64,000 nt of DNA from Hathewaya proteolytica DSM 3090 (GCF_900142225.1 NZ_FRAD01000012.1:1-64000); one strand, 5' to 3'. Shown: positions 26,425 to 36,139, counted from the first letter of the stretch. Translations and numbers: made by a program. Notes: generated by a model not told the origin, from the sequence alone.

Positions 26425-26469
26425 AAAAAATCTCGTGATTTCATATGAAAATATACACGAGATTTTTTT
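26425..26469 (-). terminator. intrinsic terminator of the purine operon (after purD)
   Basis: AAAAAATCTCGTG (26425-26437) pairs with CACGAGATTTTTTT (26456-26469), and the minus strand continues into a T-rich run. It lies 14 nt beyond the purD stop. Confidence 0.85.
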
Positions 26470-26482
26470 ATTTTGTTCTATA

Positions 26483-27730
26483 CTATGCTCTTCCTATATC
26501 TTTTCTATAGTACATTTCATCAAAGGATACTTTTTTAATGTTTTCATATGCTTTGTCTATGGCTTCTTCTAGATTTTCACCTATGCAAGTTACAGCAAGA
26601 ACTCTTCCACCATTGGCTGTAAGCTTTCCTTCTCTATTTTTAACTCCTGCAAAGAAAACTTTTCCCTGGATCTTATCTTGTAGTTTAATCTCCATACCCT
26701 TGTTATAGGCATGTGGGTAACCTTCTGCCGCAGCTATCACTGTACATGCTGAGCCCGTATTCCACTGGATATTTACATCCTTAAGCCTTCCCTCTACAGC
26801 AGCTTCCATGATTTCCACAAGGTCAGTTTTCATCATTGGAAGTACGCATTCCGTCTCAGGGTCTCCCATTCTTACATTGTATTCTAGAAGATAAGCTTTT
26901 CCATGACATATCATGATTCCAAAGAAAATTACACCCTTGAAATCCATTTTTTCTTCTTGAATTCCTCTTAAAGTAGGTTCCATGATATTCTTTTTGAAAT
27001 CTTCCATGATTTCTTCAGTGCAATATGGATTAGGAGCAATTACCCCCATACCTCCTGTATTGGGTCCCTTATTTCCATCGAAGATCTGCTTGTGATCCTT
27101 AGAAGACATAAACGGAAGAATAACATTTCCATCTGTAACAGACAATATGGATGCTTCTTTTCCTTCTAAGAATTCCTCCAAAACTATGGTACTTCCTGCA
27201 CCTTTAAATAAATCCTTTTCCATGAACTCTATAATAGTAGCTTCTGCTATCTCTCTATTTTCTGCTATAACCACACCTTTTCCAGCTGCAAGACCATCTG
27301 CCTTTATTACTAAAGGATATTTTGAAGTCTTAGAGTATTCAAGGGCTTTATCTGCATCATTAAAAACTTCATATTCTGCCGTTCTTATATTGTATTTTTT
27401 CATGAAATCCTTTGAGAAAGCCTTACTACCTTCAAGAATAGCACCATTTTTGCCAGGTCCGAATATTTTCAGTCCATGCTTTCTGAAATCGTCTACAATG
27501 CCATCACAGAGTGGCGCTTCCGGTCCTACCACAGTAAGTTCAATGTTTTGTTTTTTTGCAAATTCAACTATATCTGAATTATTTCCTATGTTGATACATT
27601 CGCACTTTTCTTCTAAGGCAATGCCATCATTACCTGGAACCACATATATTTTTTCAACTTTTTCACTCTGTGCCATTTTATATGCTATGGCATGTTCTCT
27701 TCCACCTGAGCCTAAAAGTAATATCTTCAT
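26483..27730 (-). CDS. purD: phosphoribosylamine--glycine ligase
   Basis: This 415-aa ATP-grasp enzyme joins glycine to phosphoribosylamine with ATP to give GAR, the second step of purine synthesis. Visible features are the N-terminal ILLLGSGGREHAIAYK, the ATP-grasp region VIKADGLAAGKGVVIA, GPNTGGMGVIAPNP and YNVRMGDPETECVLP. It is last in the leftward purine gene series. It starts at an ATG after GGAGGAAATAAAAA and ends at a terminator. Confidence 0.95.
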   Translation of the reverse strand: MKILLLGSGGREHAIAYKMAQSEKVEKIYVVPGNDGIALEEKCECINIGNNSDIVEFAKKQNIELTVVGPEAPLCDGIVDDFRKHGLKIFGPGKNGAILEGSKAFSKDFMKKYNIRTAEYEVFNDADKALEYSKTSKYPLVIKADGLAAGKGVVIAENREIAEATIIEFMEKDLFKGAGSTIVLEEFLEGKEASILSVTDGNVILPFMSSKDHKQIFDGNKGPNTGGMGVIAPNPYCTEEIMEDFKKNIMEPTLRGIQEEKMDFKGVIFFGIMICHGKAYLLEYNVRMGDPETECVLPMMKTDLVEIMEAAVEGRLKDVNIQWNTGSACTVIAAAEGYPHAYNKGMEIKLQDKIQGKVFFAGVKNREGKLTANGGRVLAVTCIGENLEEAIDKAYENIKKVSFDEMYYRKDIGRA

Positions 27731-27771
27731 TTTTTATTTCCTCCAAATAGATTTCGCCTAATTTAAAAATC

Positions 27772-27804
27772 AAGCTTCAGTTAGAAATACTCTCGCTGAA
27801 GCTT
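27772..27804 (-). repeat. inverted repeat between purN and purD
   Basis: AAGCTTCAG (27772-27780) and CTGAAGCTT (27796-27804) form a perfect 9-bp stem in the 82-nt gap where purH is often found in related operons. On the minus strand it is followed by a short, weak T stretch, so it is more likely an mRNA hairpin or weak attenuator than a strong terminator. Confidence 0.6.
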
Positions 27805-27812
27805 TAAATATA

Positions 27813-28421
27813 CTACTTTATTATAACCTTACCATCTACTATAGATACTCTTCCATCTGCAATAAGACCAATAGCCTCTGGCAATGCAATGTGCTCCTGA
27901 ACCAAAATTCTTTTCTGTAAGTCTTCTGCACTATCTTCGCACTTAACAGCTACTGCCTTTTGAAGGATAATATGGCCAGTATCAGTACCCTCGTCTACAA
28001 AATGCACTGTGCATCCTGACACCCTAACTCCATATTTTATTGCCGCCTCATGTACTCTTATACCGTACATACCATTGCCACAGAAACTAGGTATAAGCGA
28101 TGGATGAATATTGATAATTTTATCCTTGAATTTTTCAATAATATTGCCCTTTAAGATGGACAAAAATCCAGCTAAAACTATAAGATCCACTTTACCATCT
28201 ATGATTTTAAGTATTCCATCAGATAAATTATCTTTCAATTCCTTTTTGCTAAGTCCATAAGCTGCTATATTATGTTTTCTTGCTCTCTCAAGTCCAAAAG
28301 CCTGTGTTTTGTCCGCTATAACACATTCAATGCTACAATTAAGCTTGCCTTCTTCTATCTCATCTATAATTGATTGTAGGTTGCTACCACTTCCAGATAC
28401 AAGAACTGCTATTTTAAGCAT
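27813..28421 (-). CDS. purN: phosphoribosylglycinamide formyltransferase (folate-dependent)
   Basis: This 202-aa enzyme transfers a formyl group from 10-formyl-THF to GAR. The phosphate-binding loop VSGSGSNLQSI is at the N-terminus; the catalytic Asn-His pair is in INIHPSLIPSF and the Asp in VDEGTDTGHIILQ. It overlaps the end of purM by 13 nt, implying translational coupling. Confidence 0.95.
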   Translation of the reverse strand: MLKIAVLVSGSGSNLQSIIDEIEEGKLNCSIECVIADKTQAFGLERARKHNIAAYGLSKKELKDNLSDGILKIIDGKVDLIVLAGFLSILKGNIIEKFKDKIINIHPSLIPSFCGNGMYGIRVHEAAIKYGVRVSGCTVHFVDEGTDTGHIILQKAVAVKCEDSAEDLQKRILVQEHIALPEAIGLIADGRVSIVDGKVIIK

Positions 28422-29407
28422 ACTCCTGAACCTCCAGCCTTAGCATATCCAATTTCATAGCACTTTTCACCAAGGGATTTTAGTAATTCCTGAACACCTA
28501 CTGCATCTTCCTTCTTAACGCAAAGAACAAATCCTATTCCCATATTGTAAGTATTGAACATATGGTCCTCGTCAACACCTCTTCTCATAATTTCTTTGAA
28601 TATAGGAAGAATCTCAAAGCTATCCTTGTTTATCACTGCTGTAAAATCACCTTTAAACATTCTTGGAATATTTTCGTAGAATCCTCCACCAGTTATGTGA
28701 GCCATACCTCTTACTTGGAATTTCTTCAAAACTTCTAAAACAGGCTTTACGTAAATTTTAGTTGGAGTTAAAAGAGTCTCCCATACTGGCTTTCCCATGA
28801 ATTCTTCGTTTAAATCAGTAAAAATTTTTCTAATTAGAGAATATCCATTGCTGTGTGCTCCTGAAGATGCTATACCAATAAGTACATCGCCATCTTCTAT
28901 TTTGCTTCCATCAATTATTTCATCTTTATCTACTATGCCTACAGAAAAACCAGCTAAATCGTAATCCCCTTCTTTGTAGAATCCAGGCATTTCAGCTGTT
29001 TCTCCACCTATTAAAGCTGAGCATCCCTGAACACATCCTTCAGAAACTCCCTTTACGATATCTGCAGCCACATCAGCATCAAGCTTTCCACATGCCATAT
29101 AGTCTAAAAATATAAGAGGTTTTGCACCATGACAAAGTACATCGTTTACACACATGGCAACGCAATCGATACCTATAGTATCATACTTTTTAGTTTTAAA
29201 TGCTATTTCAAGCTTTGTTCCAACTCCGTCTGTACCAGAAACAAGCACTGGATTTTTGTAACCTGTACCAATTTCAAACATACCTGCAAAACTTCCAAGA
29301 TTATTTAAAACCCCTTCATTATACGTTCTTTTTGTGTATTCCTTCATAAGTTTTACAGCTTTATATCCTTCTTCTATATTAACCCCTGCTTCTTTATATG
29401 TTATCAT
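28409..29407 (-). CDS. purM: phosphoribosylformylglycinamidine cyclo-ligase
   Basis: This 332-aa AIR synthetase closes the imidazole ring of FGAM using ATP. Typical segments are VSGTDGVGTKLEIA, CVAMCVNDVLCHGA, GGETAEMPGFY, IASSGAHSNGYSL and HITGGGFYENIPR. The start ATG is preceded by GGAGGCAAGGCA. It lies between purF and purN in the usual order. Confidence 0.96.
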   Translation of the reverse strand: MITYKEAGVNIEEGYKAVKLMKEYTKRTYNEGVLNNLGSFAGMFEIGTGYKNPVLVSGTDGVGTKLEIAFKTKKYDTIGIDCVAMCVNDVLCHGAKPLIFLDYMACGKLDADVAADIVKGVSEGCVQGCSALIGGETAEMPGFYKEGDYDLAGFSVGIVDKDEIIDGSKIEDGDVLIGIASSGAHSNGYSLIRKIFTDLNEEFMGKPVWETLLTPTKIYVKPVLEVLKKFQVRGMAHITGGGFYENIPRMFKGDFTAVINKDSFEILPIFKEIMRRGVDEDHMFNTYNMGIGFVLCVKKEDAVGVQELLKSLGEKCYEIGYAKAGGSGVCLK

Positions 29408-29430
29408 TGCCTTGCCTCCAAATTATTATA

Positions 29431-30819
29431 TTACTCATTTTTTGGTGCTGACATTGGATACACTCCATTAAAGCATCCAAGACAAAAACCACCATCTTTT
29501 TTTATGCACTCTACAAGCCCTTCACAGCTTATATATGCTAGGGAATCTGCTCCTATAGTTTCAGCTATTTTATCCACTTCCATATTTGCACCTATTAATT
29601 CTTTTCTATTAGGAGTATCAATTCCAAAATAACACGGATATTGAACTATTGGCGATGCTATTCTAAGGTGTACTTCCTTAGCCCCTGCTTTTCTAAGAGT
29701 GTCTATAAGTCTCTTGCTTGTAGTACCCCTCACTATTGAATCATCTATAAGCACTACACTTTTTCCGTTCACAACTTCTTTTAAGGCATTAAGTTTCACT
29801 GCAACAGCCTTCTCTCTTAATTCCTGTGTAGGTGCTATAAAAGTTCTGCCCACATATCTATTTTTTATAAGGCCCATTTCAAAAGGTATTCCCGATGCCC
29901 TAGAATACCCAATGGCTGCTGGTATACCAGAATCCGGTACTCCAATTACTATGTCAGCCTCCACAGGACTTTCCTCATAAAGCTTTCTGCCAGATAAATA
30001 TCGAGCATTATTTACGCTTATGCCATCCATAACACTGTCTGGTCTAGCAAAATACACGTATTCAAAAGCACAAACTGCTTTTTTGCTCTTCTCTACAAAA
30101 TTTATTGATTTTATTCCTTCGTCATTTATTATTACTATTTCACCTGGCTCAATATCCCTTACGTATGTTGCTCCTGTACAATCTAAGGCACAACTCTCAG
30201 ATGCAAGCACGTACCCATTTTCAAGTTTTCCAAGGCAAAGAGGTCTTATACCATTTGGATCTCTTACACCGATTAGTTCATTGTTTGTAAGTATTACAAG
30301 GGCGTAAGAGCCTTTTATAGCTTGCATTGCATCTATTACTGCACTCTCCATGCCTTTTTTTGCACTTCTAGATATAAGATTTAAAACTACTTCTGAATCC
30401 ACGGAAGTCTGAAATATGGAACCACAGTCTTCTAGAAGTTCTCTTATTACAGAAGTATTGATAAGTGTGCCGTTGTGGGCAATGGCAAGTTCGCCTAATT
30501 TGCAAGCTCCAACTACAGGCTGAGCATTTTTTATAGAGCTTTCTCCTGCTGTAGCATATCTTACGTGACCTATGGCAGATTTACCATTCATGCCACTTAG
30601 TATATGTTCATTGAAAACCTCACTAGCAATACCCATTCCCTTGTGGCTATTCATTTTTTCACCATCTGTAGTAACAATACCACAACTTTCCTGACCTCTG
30701 TGTTGAAGAGCATATAGACCGTAGTAAGTTAATGTTCCAACTTTTGCCTCAGTATCACTACAATATATTCCATAAACTCCACAAGCTTCATGAAGTTTGT
30801 CATCGTTTCTGTTTTCCAT
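29431..30819 (-). CDS. purF: amidophosphoribosyltransferase
   Basis: This 462-aa enzyme makes phosphoribosylamine from PRPP and glutamine, the committed step of the pathway. It follows the Bacillus type: a short propeptide before the nucleophilic Cys13 (HEACGVYGIY), the glutaminase segment YALQHRGQESCG, the PRPP loop VLIDDSIVRGTTSK, and cysteines for a 4Fe-4S cluster (YPCYFG, GGFCLGC). The cluster points to an oxygen-sensitive enzyme, fitting an anaerobe. Confidence 0.96.
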   Translation of the reverse strand: MENRNDDKLHEACGVYGIYCSDTEAKVGTLTYYGLYALQHRGQESCGIVTTDGEKMNSHKGMGIASEVFNEHILSGMNGKSAIGHVRYATAGESSIKNAQPVVGACKLGELAIAHNGTLINTSVIRELLEDCGSIFQTSVDSEVVLNLISRSAKKGMESAVIDAMQAIKGSYALVILTNNELIGVRDPNGIRPLCLGKLENGYVLASESCALDCTGATYVRDIEPGEIVIINDEGIKSINFVEKSKKAVCAFEYVYFARPDSVMDGISVNNARYLSGRKLYEESPVEADIVIGVPDSGIPAAIGYSRASGIPFEMGLIKNRYVGRTFIAPTQELREKAVAVKLNALKEVVNGKSVVLIDDSIVRGTTSKRLIDTLRKAGAKEVHLRIASPIVQYPCYFGIDTPNRKELIGANMEVDKIAETIGADSLAYISCEGLVECIKKDGGFCLGCFNGVYPMSAPKNE

Positions 30820-30855
30820 ACTTGTTCTCCCCTCATTATAATCTAGTATAGACTA

Positions 30856-30906
30856 ATATGTCATAGTCGTTTTATATTTTACAATATTAAACTAACTATG
30901 ACATAT
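30856..30906 (-). repeat. long inverted repeat between purC and purF
   Basis: ATATGTCATAGT (30856-30867) and ACTATGACATAT (30895-30906) are a perfect 12-bp inverted repeat with a 27-nt AT-rich spacer, filling most of the purC-purF gap. No T run follows, so it is not a normal terminator. It may be an mRNA processing or stability hairpin, or a protein-binding site. Confidence 0.65.
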
Positions 30907-30915
30907 GATATTTAT

Positions 30916-31620
30916 CTATTTTTTCATTCTATTTAGAATTTCAGTGTAACCCTCAACAAGATCTCCAAGTTCTCTTCTGAATCTATCTTTATCAAGTTTT
31001 TCGCCAGTTGTCATATCCCATAGTCTGCATGTGTCTGGAGAAATTTCATCTGCAAGGATGATTTCATTGTTGTATCTGCCAAATTCTATTTTGAAATCTA
31101 CCAATCTTAAATTCTGTTTAGCATAGAACTTACTTAAAACTTCATTAACTTTTGATGCCTGCTGGAATATATGATCAAGTTCTTCACGAGTAACAAGTCC
31201 CATAGCCATAGCATGATAATCATTCATTAAAGGATCCCCTAAATCATCATTTTTGTAGCTTAATTCAAGAACTGTTGTCTTAAGTTCTGTTCCTTCTTCA
31301 AGACCATATCTCTTTGCCATACTTCCTGCTGCCACGTTTCTTACTATAACTTCTAGTGGAACTATGTCAACTCTCTTGCAAAGCTGCTCTCTGTCATTTA
31401 ACTTTTCTATAAAGTGAGATTTAACTCCTTCTTTTGCAAGTAATTCGAAAAGTATAGTTGTAATTTCGTTGTTTAGTATACCTTTTTGGTTTATTGTAGC
31501 TTTCTTTTCGCCGTTGAAAGCAGTTGCATCATCTTTATAGTATATTATTACCTGGTCAGCCTTATCTGTAGCGTATATTTTCTTTGCTTTTCCTTCGTAT
31601 AACTGTTGTAATTTTTCCAT
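30916..31620 (-). CDS. purC: phosphoribosylaminoimidazole-succinocarboxamide synthase
   Basis: This 234-aa SAICAR synthetase joins aspartate to CAIR using ATP. Characteristic segments are YEGKAKKIYATD, YKDDATAFNGEKKA, PLEVIVRNVAAGS, LADEISPDTCRLWD and KDRFRR. Its ATG overlaps the purE stop by one base, so the two are translationally coupled. Confidence 0.95.
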   Translation of the reverse strand: MEKLQQLYEGKAKKIYATDKADQVIIYYKDDATAFNGEKKATINQKGILNNEITTILFELLAKEGVKSHFIEKLNDREQLCKRVDIVPLEVIVRNVAAGSMAKRYGLEEGTELKTTVLELSYKNDDLGDPLMNDYHAMAMGLVTREELDHIFQQASKVNEVLSKFYAKQNLRLVDFKIEFGRYNNEIILADEISPDTCRLWDMTTGEKLDKDRFRRELGDLVEGYTEILNRMKK

Positions 31621-32099
31621 TATAATTCCACTCCTTCTTCATTATCTTTTATAAAATCAGCTTTCATTTTTATTCTAAAATCTATTAATTTCTGTTTTAA
31701 CTCTGGGTATTTTATAGAAAGTATCTCTACAGCCATCATGCCTGCATTGTAGCTATTATTAATTCCTACAGTTGCTACTGGAATAGACTTTGGCATCTGA
31801 ACTATGGAAAGCAATGCATCCATACCTTCAAGGGCCGCTTTAATTGGCACTCCTATAACAGGCAATACAGTTTTAGAAGCAATAACTCCTGGTAAGTGTG
31901 CAGCAAGACCTGCTCCCGCTATAATACATTCGTAGCCTTCTTTTTCAAGCTGTGCTAAAACCTCTTCTAATTTTTCAGGTACTCTATGTGCTGAAAGAAC
32001 ATGTGCACTGTACTCCACATTAAATTCCTTCAGGGCCTTTGCAGCATTTTTCATTACTTCTGTGTCTGATTTACTGCCGAAAATAATTGCAACTTTCAT
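31620..32099 (-). CDS. purE: 5-(carboxyamino)imidazole ribonucleotide mutase / AIR carboxylase
   Basis: This 159-aa enzyme supplies CAIR. The motifs GSKSDTEVM, VLSAHRVPEKL and IAGAGLAAHLPGVIAS are those of PurE. No purK is found in the window, so either PurK is elsewhere or PurE uses AIR and CO2 directly; the sequence does not settle which. It starts at an ATG after AAGGGGGAAAATAT and leads the purE-C-F-M-N-D series. Confidence 0.94.
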   Translation of the reverse strand: MKVAIIFGSKSDTEVMKNAAKALKEFNVEYSAHVLSAHRVPEKLEEVLAQLEKEGYECIIAGAGLAAHLPGVIASKTVLPVIGVPIKAALEGMDALLSIVQMPKSIPVATVGINNSYNAGMMAVEILSIKYPELKQKLIDFRIKMKADFIKDNEEGVEL

Positions 32100-32193
32100 A
32101 TATTTTCCCCCTTAATGTTTGAAATTTGTATTCATTATATAATCATAATACCATGGCAATATAAGATAGTCAATATGTTATTTCAAATTATCC

Positions 32194-32227
32194 AGGATAA
32201 TGTTCGTTACGGTACGAACATTATCCT
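32194..32227. repeat. palindrome with PurBox-like arms between purL and purE
   Basis: AGGATAATGTTCGT (32194-32207) and ACGAACATTATCCT (32214-32227) are a perfect 14-bp inverted repeat with a 6-base loop. Each arm contains ACGAACATT, which matches the core of PurR-binding boxes. A T run follows on the plus strand only, while both flanking genes are on the minus strand, so a simple terminator for purL is not supported. It may bind PurR or act as an RNA hairpin controlling purE. Confidence 0.65.
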
Positions 32228-32249
32228 TGGTTTTTATTCTATTTTACAT

Positions 32250-35200
32250 TTATTTAAAATATTCCACACCTGATTTAAATAATCTTTCATCATAATTTCC
32301 AATGACATTTTTAAAGGTTCCGTTGGATATTCTCTCAGTGTGGCCCATCTTTCCAAGAATTCTTCCATCAAGGCTAGTTATTCCCTCTATAGCCATCACT
32401 GATCCATTAGGGTTGTACCTTACATCGTAGGTTGGATTTCCATTGCAATCAACATACTGTGTTGCAACCTGTCCATTTTCAAATAGCTTTCTTACAACTT
32501 GATCATTTCCGTAAAATCTTCCTTCACCGTGAGACACTGGAACAGATACAATTTCTCCTGTTTTAAAATCGCTGAACCAAGGTGACTTGTTGGACACAAT
32601 TTTTGTGCTAACTATTTGAGAAATATGACGTCCTAATGCATTAAATGTAAGGGTTGGGGCATCTTCTTTAGTATCAACTATATCACCAAATGGCACAAGA
32701 CCTAATTTAATAAGTGCTTGGAAGCCATTGCACACTCCTAGCATTAAACCATCTCTATTATTAAGAAGTTCTCTTACAGCTTCCTTGACAAGCTCATTTC
32801 TAAACACTGCAGAAATGAATTTTCCAGAGCCATCTGGTTCGTCGCCTGAGCTAAAGCCACCTGGCAGCATGATAATTTGAGATTTTCCAATCTCCCTCTT
32901 TAAAGCTCCAATGGACTCTTCTATGTGAGCTGGACTCATATTATTAAATACAAGAAGTTTTGCCTCAGCTCCAGCCTTTTCAAAAGCTCTCATACAATCA
33001 TACTCGCAGTTACTGCCTGGGAATACAGGGATAAGTACTGCTGGCTTAGCTTCTTTTATAATAATATTACACTTCCTCTGTTCTTTAGCATGAAACTCAT
33101 CCATTATAATAAATTTGTCATGAAACTTATTATCAGCGTATTCTGAAGGGAACACCTTCTCTAAAGTTCCCTGCCATGCATTTAGTGCCTTGTGAAGACA
33201 AATACATTCCTTGCCCATGCATATGCATTGTTCGTTTATAACTTCTCCTACTTCCTCAAAAACTATGTCTTTGTATTGTTCAAGACTTGATAAACTGCCG
33301 TTTAACTCGCATATTATGCTTCCAGACTCATAGCTGAACATATTTTTATCATTGTAATTTGGACTAAATCTAAATCCAAGCTTATTTCCAAAGCACATTT
33401 CTGCTATGTTTTCAGCTACTCCTCCAAATTTACATGCACTGGCAGCTAAAATAGTTTTATTTTTTATCATTTCTTTTATAACTTCGTAATTTCTCTTTAC
33501 TACATTAAAATCTATTACTCCACTATTATCTCTTGGGGCTTTAAACACAACCACCTTTGAATTGGCTTTTTTGAATTCTGGTGTTGCAAGTTCATCCATT
33601 TCCGCTGTGGTCACAGCAAAAGAAATCAATGTAGGTGGTACACTTATATCCTTAAATGTACCTGACATACTGTCTTTTCCACCTATGGCTGGTATGCCAA
33701 ATGCATTTTGTGCACATATAGATCCCAATAGTGCTGCAAAAGGCTTGCCCCATGTTTCTGCTTGATTTCCTAATTTTTCAAAGTATTCTTGGAAAGATAA
33801 TCTAACCTTTCTATAATCTCCACCAGCAGCAACTATTTTAGCTACAGAGTCCACCACTGCATATAAGGCTCCATGGAAAGGACTCCATTTTCCAACTTTA
33901 GGGTTGTATCCAAAGGACATAAGTGAAGTTGTTGTAGTTTCACCATGCAATACTGGCAGTTTCATACAAAGCACTTCATTTGGTGTCAACTGATATTTTC
34001 CTCCGAAAGGCATAAATACAGTACCTGCGCCCACGGAACTATCGAACATTTCCACCAAACCTTTTTGTGAACATACGTTAAGATCCTTAAGGTTCTCAAG
34101 GAAAGCTTCTTTTATGTTTTTTCCATGAAATTCTTTATCTCTGTTTTCGAAATAGCTGTCTTCCTTTGGCGCCACAACTTTCACATTGGTATATTGTTTT
34201 GCCCCATTTGTATTTAAGAAATCTCTATCTAAGTCTAGAATAGTGTTGCCCTTCCAATTCATTCTAACTCTATTTTCATCTGTAACTTCAGCTACTACCA
34301 CAGCTTCAAGATTTTCTTCTTCTGAGTATGCTATGAATTTTTCTACATCTTCTTTTCTAATAACTACTGCCATTCTCTCCTGAGACTCAGATATAGCAAG
34401 TTCTGTACCGTCTAATCCAGCATATTTTTTAGGTACTTTATCTAAGTCGATATTTAAGCCATCTGAAAGTTCCCCTATGGCAACAGATACCCCACCTGCA
34501 CCAAAATCATTACATCTCTTTATCAATGTGGTTACATTGGGATTTCTAAAAAGTCTCTGAATTTTTCTTTCTGTAGGAGCATTTCCTTTTTGTACTTCAG
34601 CGCCACAGTTTAATATTGACTTTTCATCGTGTTCCTTTGAGGAACCTGAAGCTCCTCCACATCCGTCTCTACCTGTTCTTCCACCAAGAAGCACAACTAC
34701 ATCGCCTTTTTCTGGTGTCTCCCTAATGACATTTTCGTATGGAGCAGCTCCAATTACAGCACCAACTTCCATTCTTTTTGCCATAAATCCTTCATCATAA
34801 ACCTCTGTAATCTGCCCTGCTGCAAGTCCAATTTGATTTCCATAGCTACTATAACCCTTGGCAGCTTCTTTAGTAATCTTGCTCTGTGGAAGTTTGCCTT
34901 TAATGGTTTCGCTGATACTTACAGTAGGATCTGCAGCACCGGTAAGTCTCATAGCACCATAAACATAACTTCTACCCGATAATGGATCTCTTATAGCTCC
35001 TCCAAGACAAGTAGATGCTCCTCCAAAAGGCTCTATTTCAGTTGGATGATTGTGAGTTTCATTTTTAAACATAAGAAGCCATTTTTCTTCTTTGTTATCC
35101 ACCATTACAGGAACCACAATGCTACAAGCATTTATTTCTTCAGACTTATCTAAGTCATCAAGCTTTCCCTCTGCTCTTAATTTTTTTGCCGCTATAACAG

Positions 35201-36029
35201 CCATATCCATAAGGCATTGAGCCTTATCTTTGCCTTTGTAAAGTGATTTTCTCATCTCAACGTATTCATCGTAAGTCTTCTTTGCAGGCTCTACGTACTT
35301 TCCATCTTCAAATTCTACTTTTTCAATCACTGTGTTAAAGGTAGTATGTCTGCAGTGATCAGACCAGTATGTATCAATTACTTTGATTTCTGTAATTGTA
35401 GGATTTCTTTTTTCTTTATTAAAATATTCCTGACAAAGCTTTGCATCCTCGAAACTCATAGCAAGGTTCATTTCTTTTATAAAGGATTTAAGCTCCTCTT
35501 CATTTAAGGAATTGAATTTTTCAATAGTTTCCACTTTATCTTTGCTTTCAAGAGTTACTTTAAGATTGTTTCTCATCTCTAAAGAAGCTTCCTTTGAATC
35601 GACTTTATTGATGTAATAATTTTTTACTGATTCAAGGTCTTCTTTACTTACATTTCCCTCTAATACTATAACCCTAGCGTTTTTTACATTGCATTTTTTG
35701 CCTTTTAATATTAATTGTATACATTGTTCTGCTGAATCTGCTCTTTGGTCATATTGTCCTTCAAGATACTCCACAGCAAAAGTTTTATCCTCATCAAGTT
35801 GTAAAGTTTCATCAAATACTTCATCCACATTAGGCTCGCTTAAGATATACTTTTTAACAAGTTCAAACTCGTCTTTTGTACACCCTTCTACATCATAACG
35901 GTTCATAAGTCTTACTTTCTCTATACCTGTCAACTTCAGATTCTCTCTGAAATCTCTTAACAATCTCTCAGCTTCAATGTTAAAGTTTGCCTTTTTTTCA
36001 ACATAAGCTCTAAATACTTGTAAACTCAT
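32250..36029 (-). CDS. purL: phosphoribosylformylglycinamidine synthase, single-chain
   Basis: This 1259-aa enzyme converts FGAR to FGAM with ATP and glutamine. It is the fused form: an N-terminal linker domain, two AIR-synthetase-like halves (SDHCRHTTFNT, FKNETHNHPTEIEPFGGAS, FGAGGVSVAIGEL, IGGKDSMSGTF), and a C-terminal class I glutaminase with PGGFSSGDE, the nucleophilic Cys in GVCNGFQ, and SHGEGRFY. This replaces the separate PurS/PurL/PurQ of bacilli. It is transcribed first, with PurR-type boxes upstream, and is followed by purE after 150 nt. Confidence 0.96.
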   Translation of the reverse strand: MSLQVFRAYVEKKANFNIEAERLLRDFRENLKLTGIEKVRLMNRYDVEGCTKDEFELVKKYILSEPNVDEVFDETLQLDEDKTFAVEYLEGQYDQRADSAEQCIQLILKGKKCNVKNARVIVLEGNVSKEDLESVKNYYINKVDSKEASLEMRNNLKVTLESKDKVETIEKFNSLNEEELKSFIKEMNLAMSFEDAKLCQEYFNKEKRNPTITEIKVIDTYWSDHCRHTTFNTVIEKVEFEDGKYVEPAKKTYDEYVEMRKSLYKGKDKAQCLMDMAVIAAKKLRAEGKLDDLDKSEEINACSIVVPVMVDNKEEKWLLMFKNETHNHPTEIEPFGGASTCLGGAIRDPLSGRSYVYGAMRLTGAADPTVSISETIKGKLPQSKITKEAAKGYSSYGNQIGLAAGQITEVYDEGFMAKRMEVGAVIGAAPYENVIRETPEKGDVVVLLGGRTGRDGCGGASGSSKEHDEKSILNCGAEVQKGNAPTERKIQRLFRNPNVTTLIKRCNDFGAGGVSVAIGELSDGLNIDLDKVPKKYAGLDGTELAISESQERMAVVIRKEDVEKFIAYSEEENLEAVVVAEVTDENRVRMNWKGNTILDLDRDFLNTNGAKQYTNVKVVAPKEDSYFENRDKEFHGKNIKEAFLENLKDLNVCSQKGLVEMFDSSVGAGTVFMPFGGKYQLTPNEVLCMKLPVLHGETTTTSLMSFGYNPKVGKWSPFHGALYAVVDSVAKIVAAGGDYRKVRLSFQEYFEKLGNQAETWGKPFAALLGSICAQNAFGIPAIGGKDSMSGTFKDISVPPTLISFAVTTAEMDELATPEFKKANSKVVVFKAPRDNSGVIDFNVVKRNYEVIKEMIKNKTILAASACKFGGVAENIAEMCFGNKLGFRFSPNYNDKNMFSYESGSIICELNGSLSSLEQYKDIVFEEVGEVINEQCICMGKECICLHKALNAWQGTLEKVFPSEYADNKFHDKFIIMDEFHAKEQRKCNIIIKEAKPAVLIPVFPGSNCEYDCMRAFEKAGAEAKLLVFNNMSPAHIEESIGALKREIGKSQIIMLPGGFSSGDEPDGSGKFISAVFRNELVKEAVRELLNNRDGLMLGVCNGFQALIKLGLVPFGDIVDTKEDAPTLTFNALGRHISQIVSTKIVSNKSPWFSDFKTGEIVSVPVSHGEGRFYGNDQVVRKLFENGQVATQYVDCNGNPTYDVRYNPNGSVMAIEGITSLDGRILGKMGHTERISNGTFKNVIGNYDERLFKSGVEYFK

Positions 36030-36052
36030 CTTAATCCCCCTTCAGGTTATCA

Positions 36053-36139
36053 TTTTACGAACATTTTTTTATAATATTATTTTATTGTTCGATATTATTA
36101 TAATATATATTTTTACAATTTGAAAGACATATAACGAAC
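36053..36139 (-). promoter_or_regulatory. purL promoter with PurR-type boxes
   Basis: CGAAC at 36058-36062 (in TTTTACGAACATTTTT) and GTTCG at 36087-36091 (in TTATTGTTCGATA) face each other with 24 nt between cores. This agrees with the convergent arrangement of paired PurBoxes recognised by PurR of Bacillus. A third core (AACGAACAAAAA, 36133-36144) lies further upstream. A TATAAT (36102-36097, minus strand) lies among them with only a weak -35. Control by PurR and PRPP is inferred; purR itself is not in the window. Confidence 0.72.
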
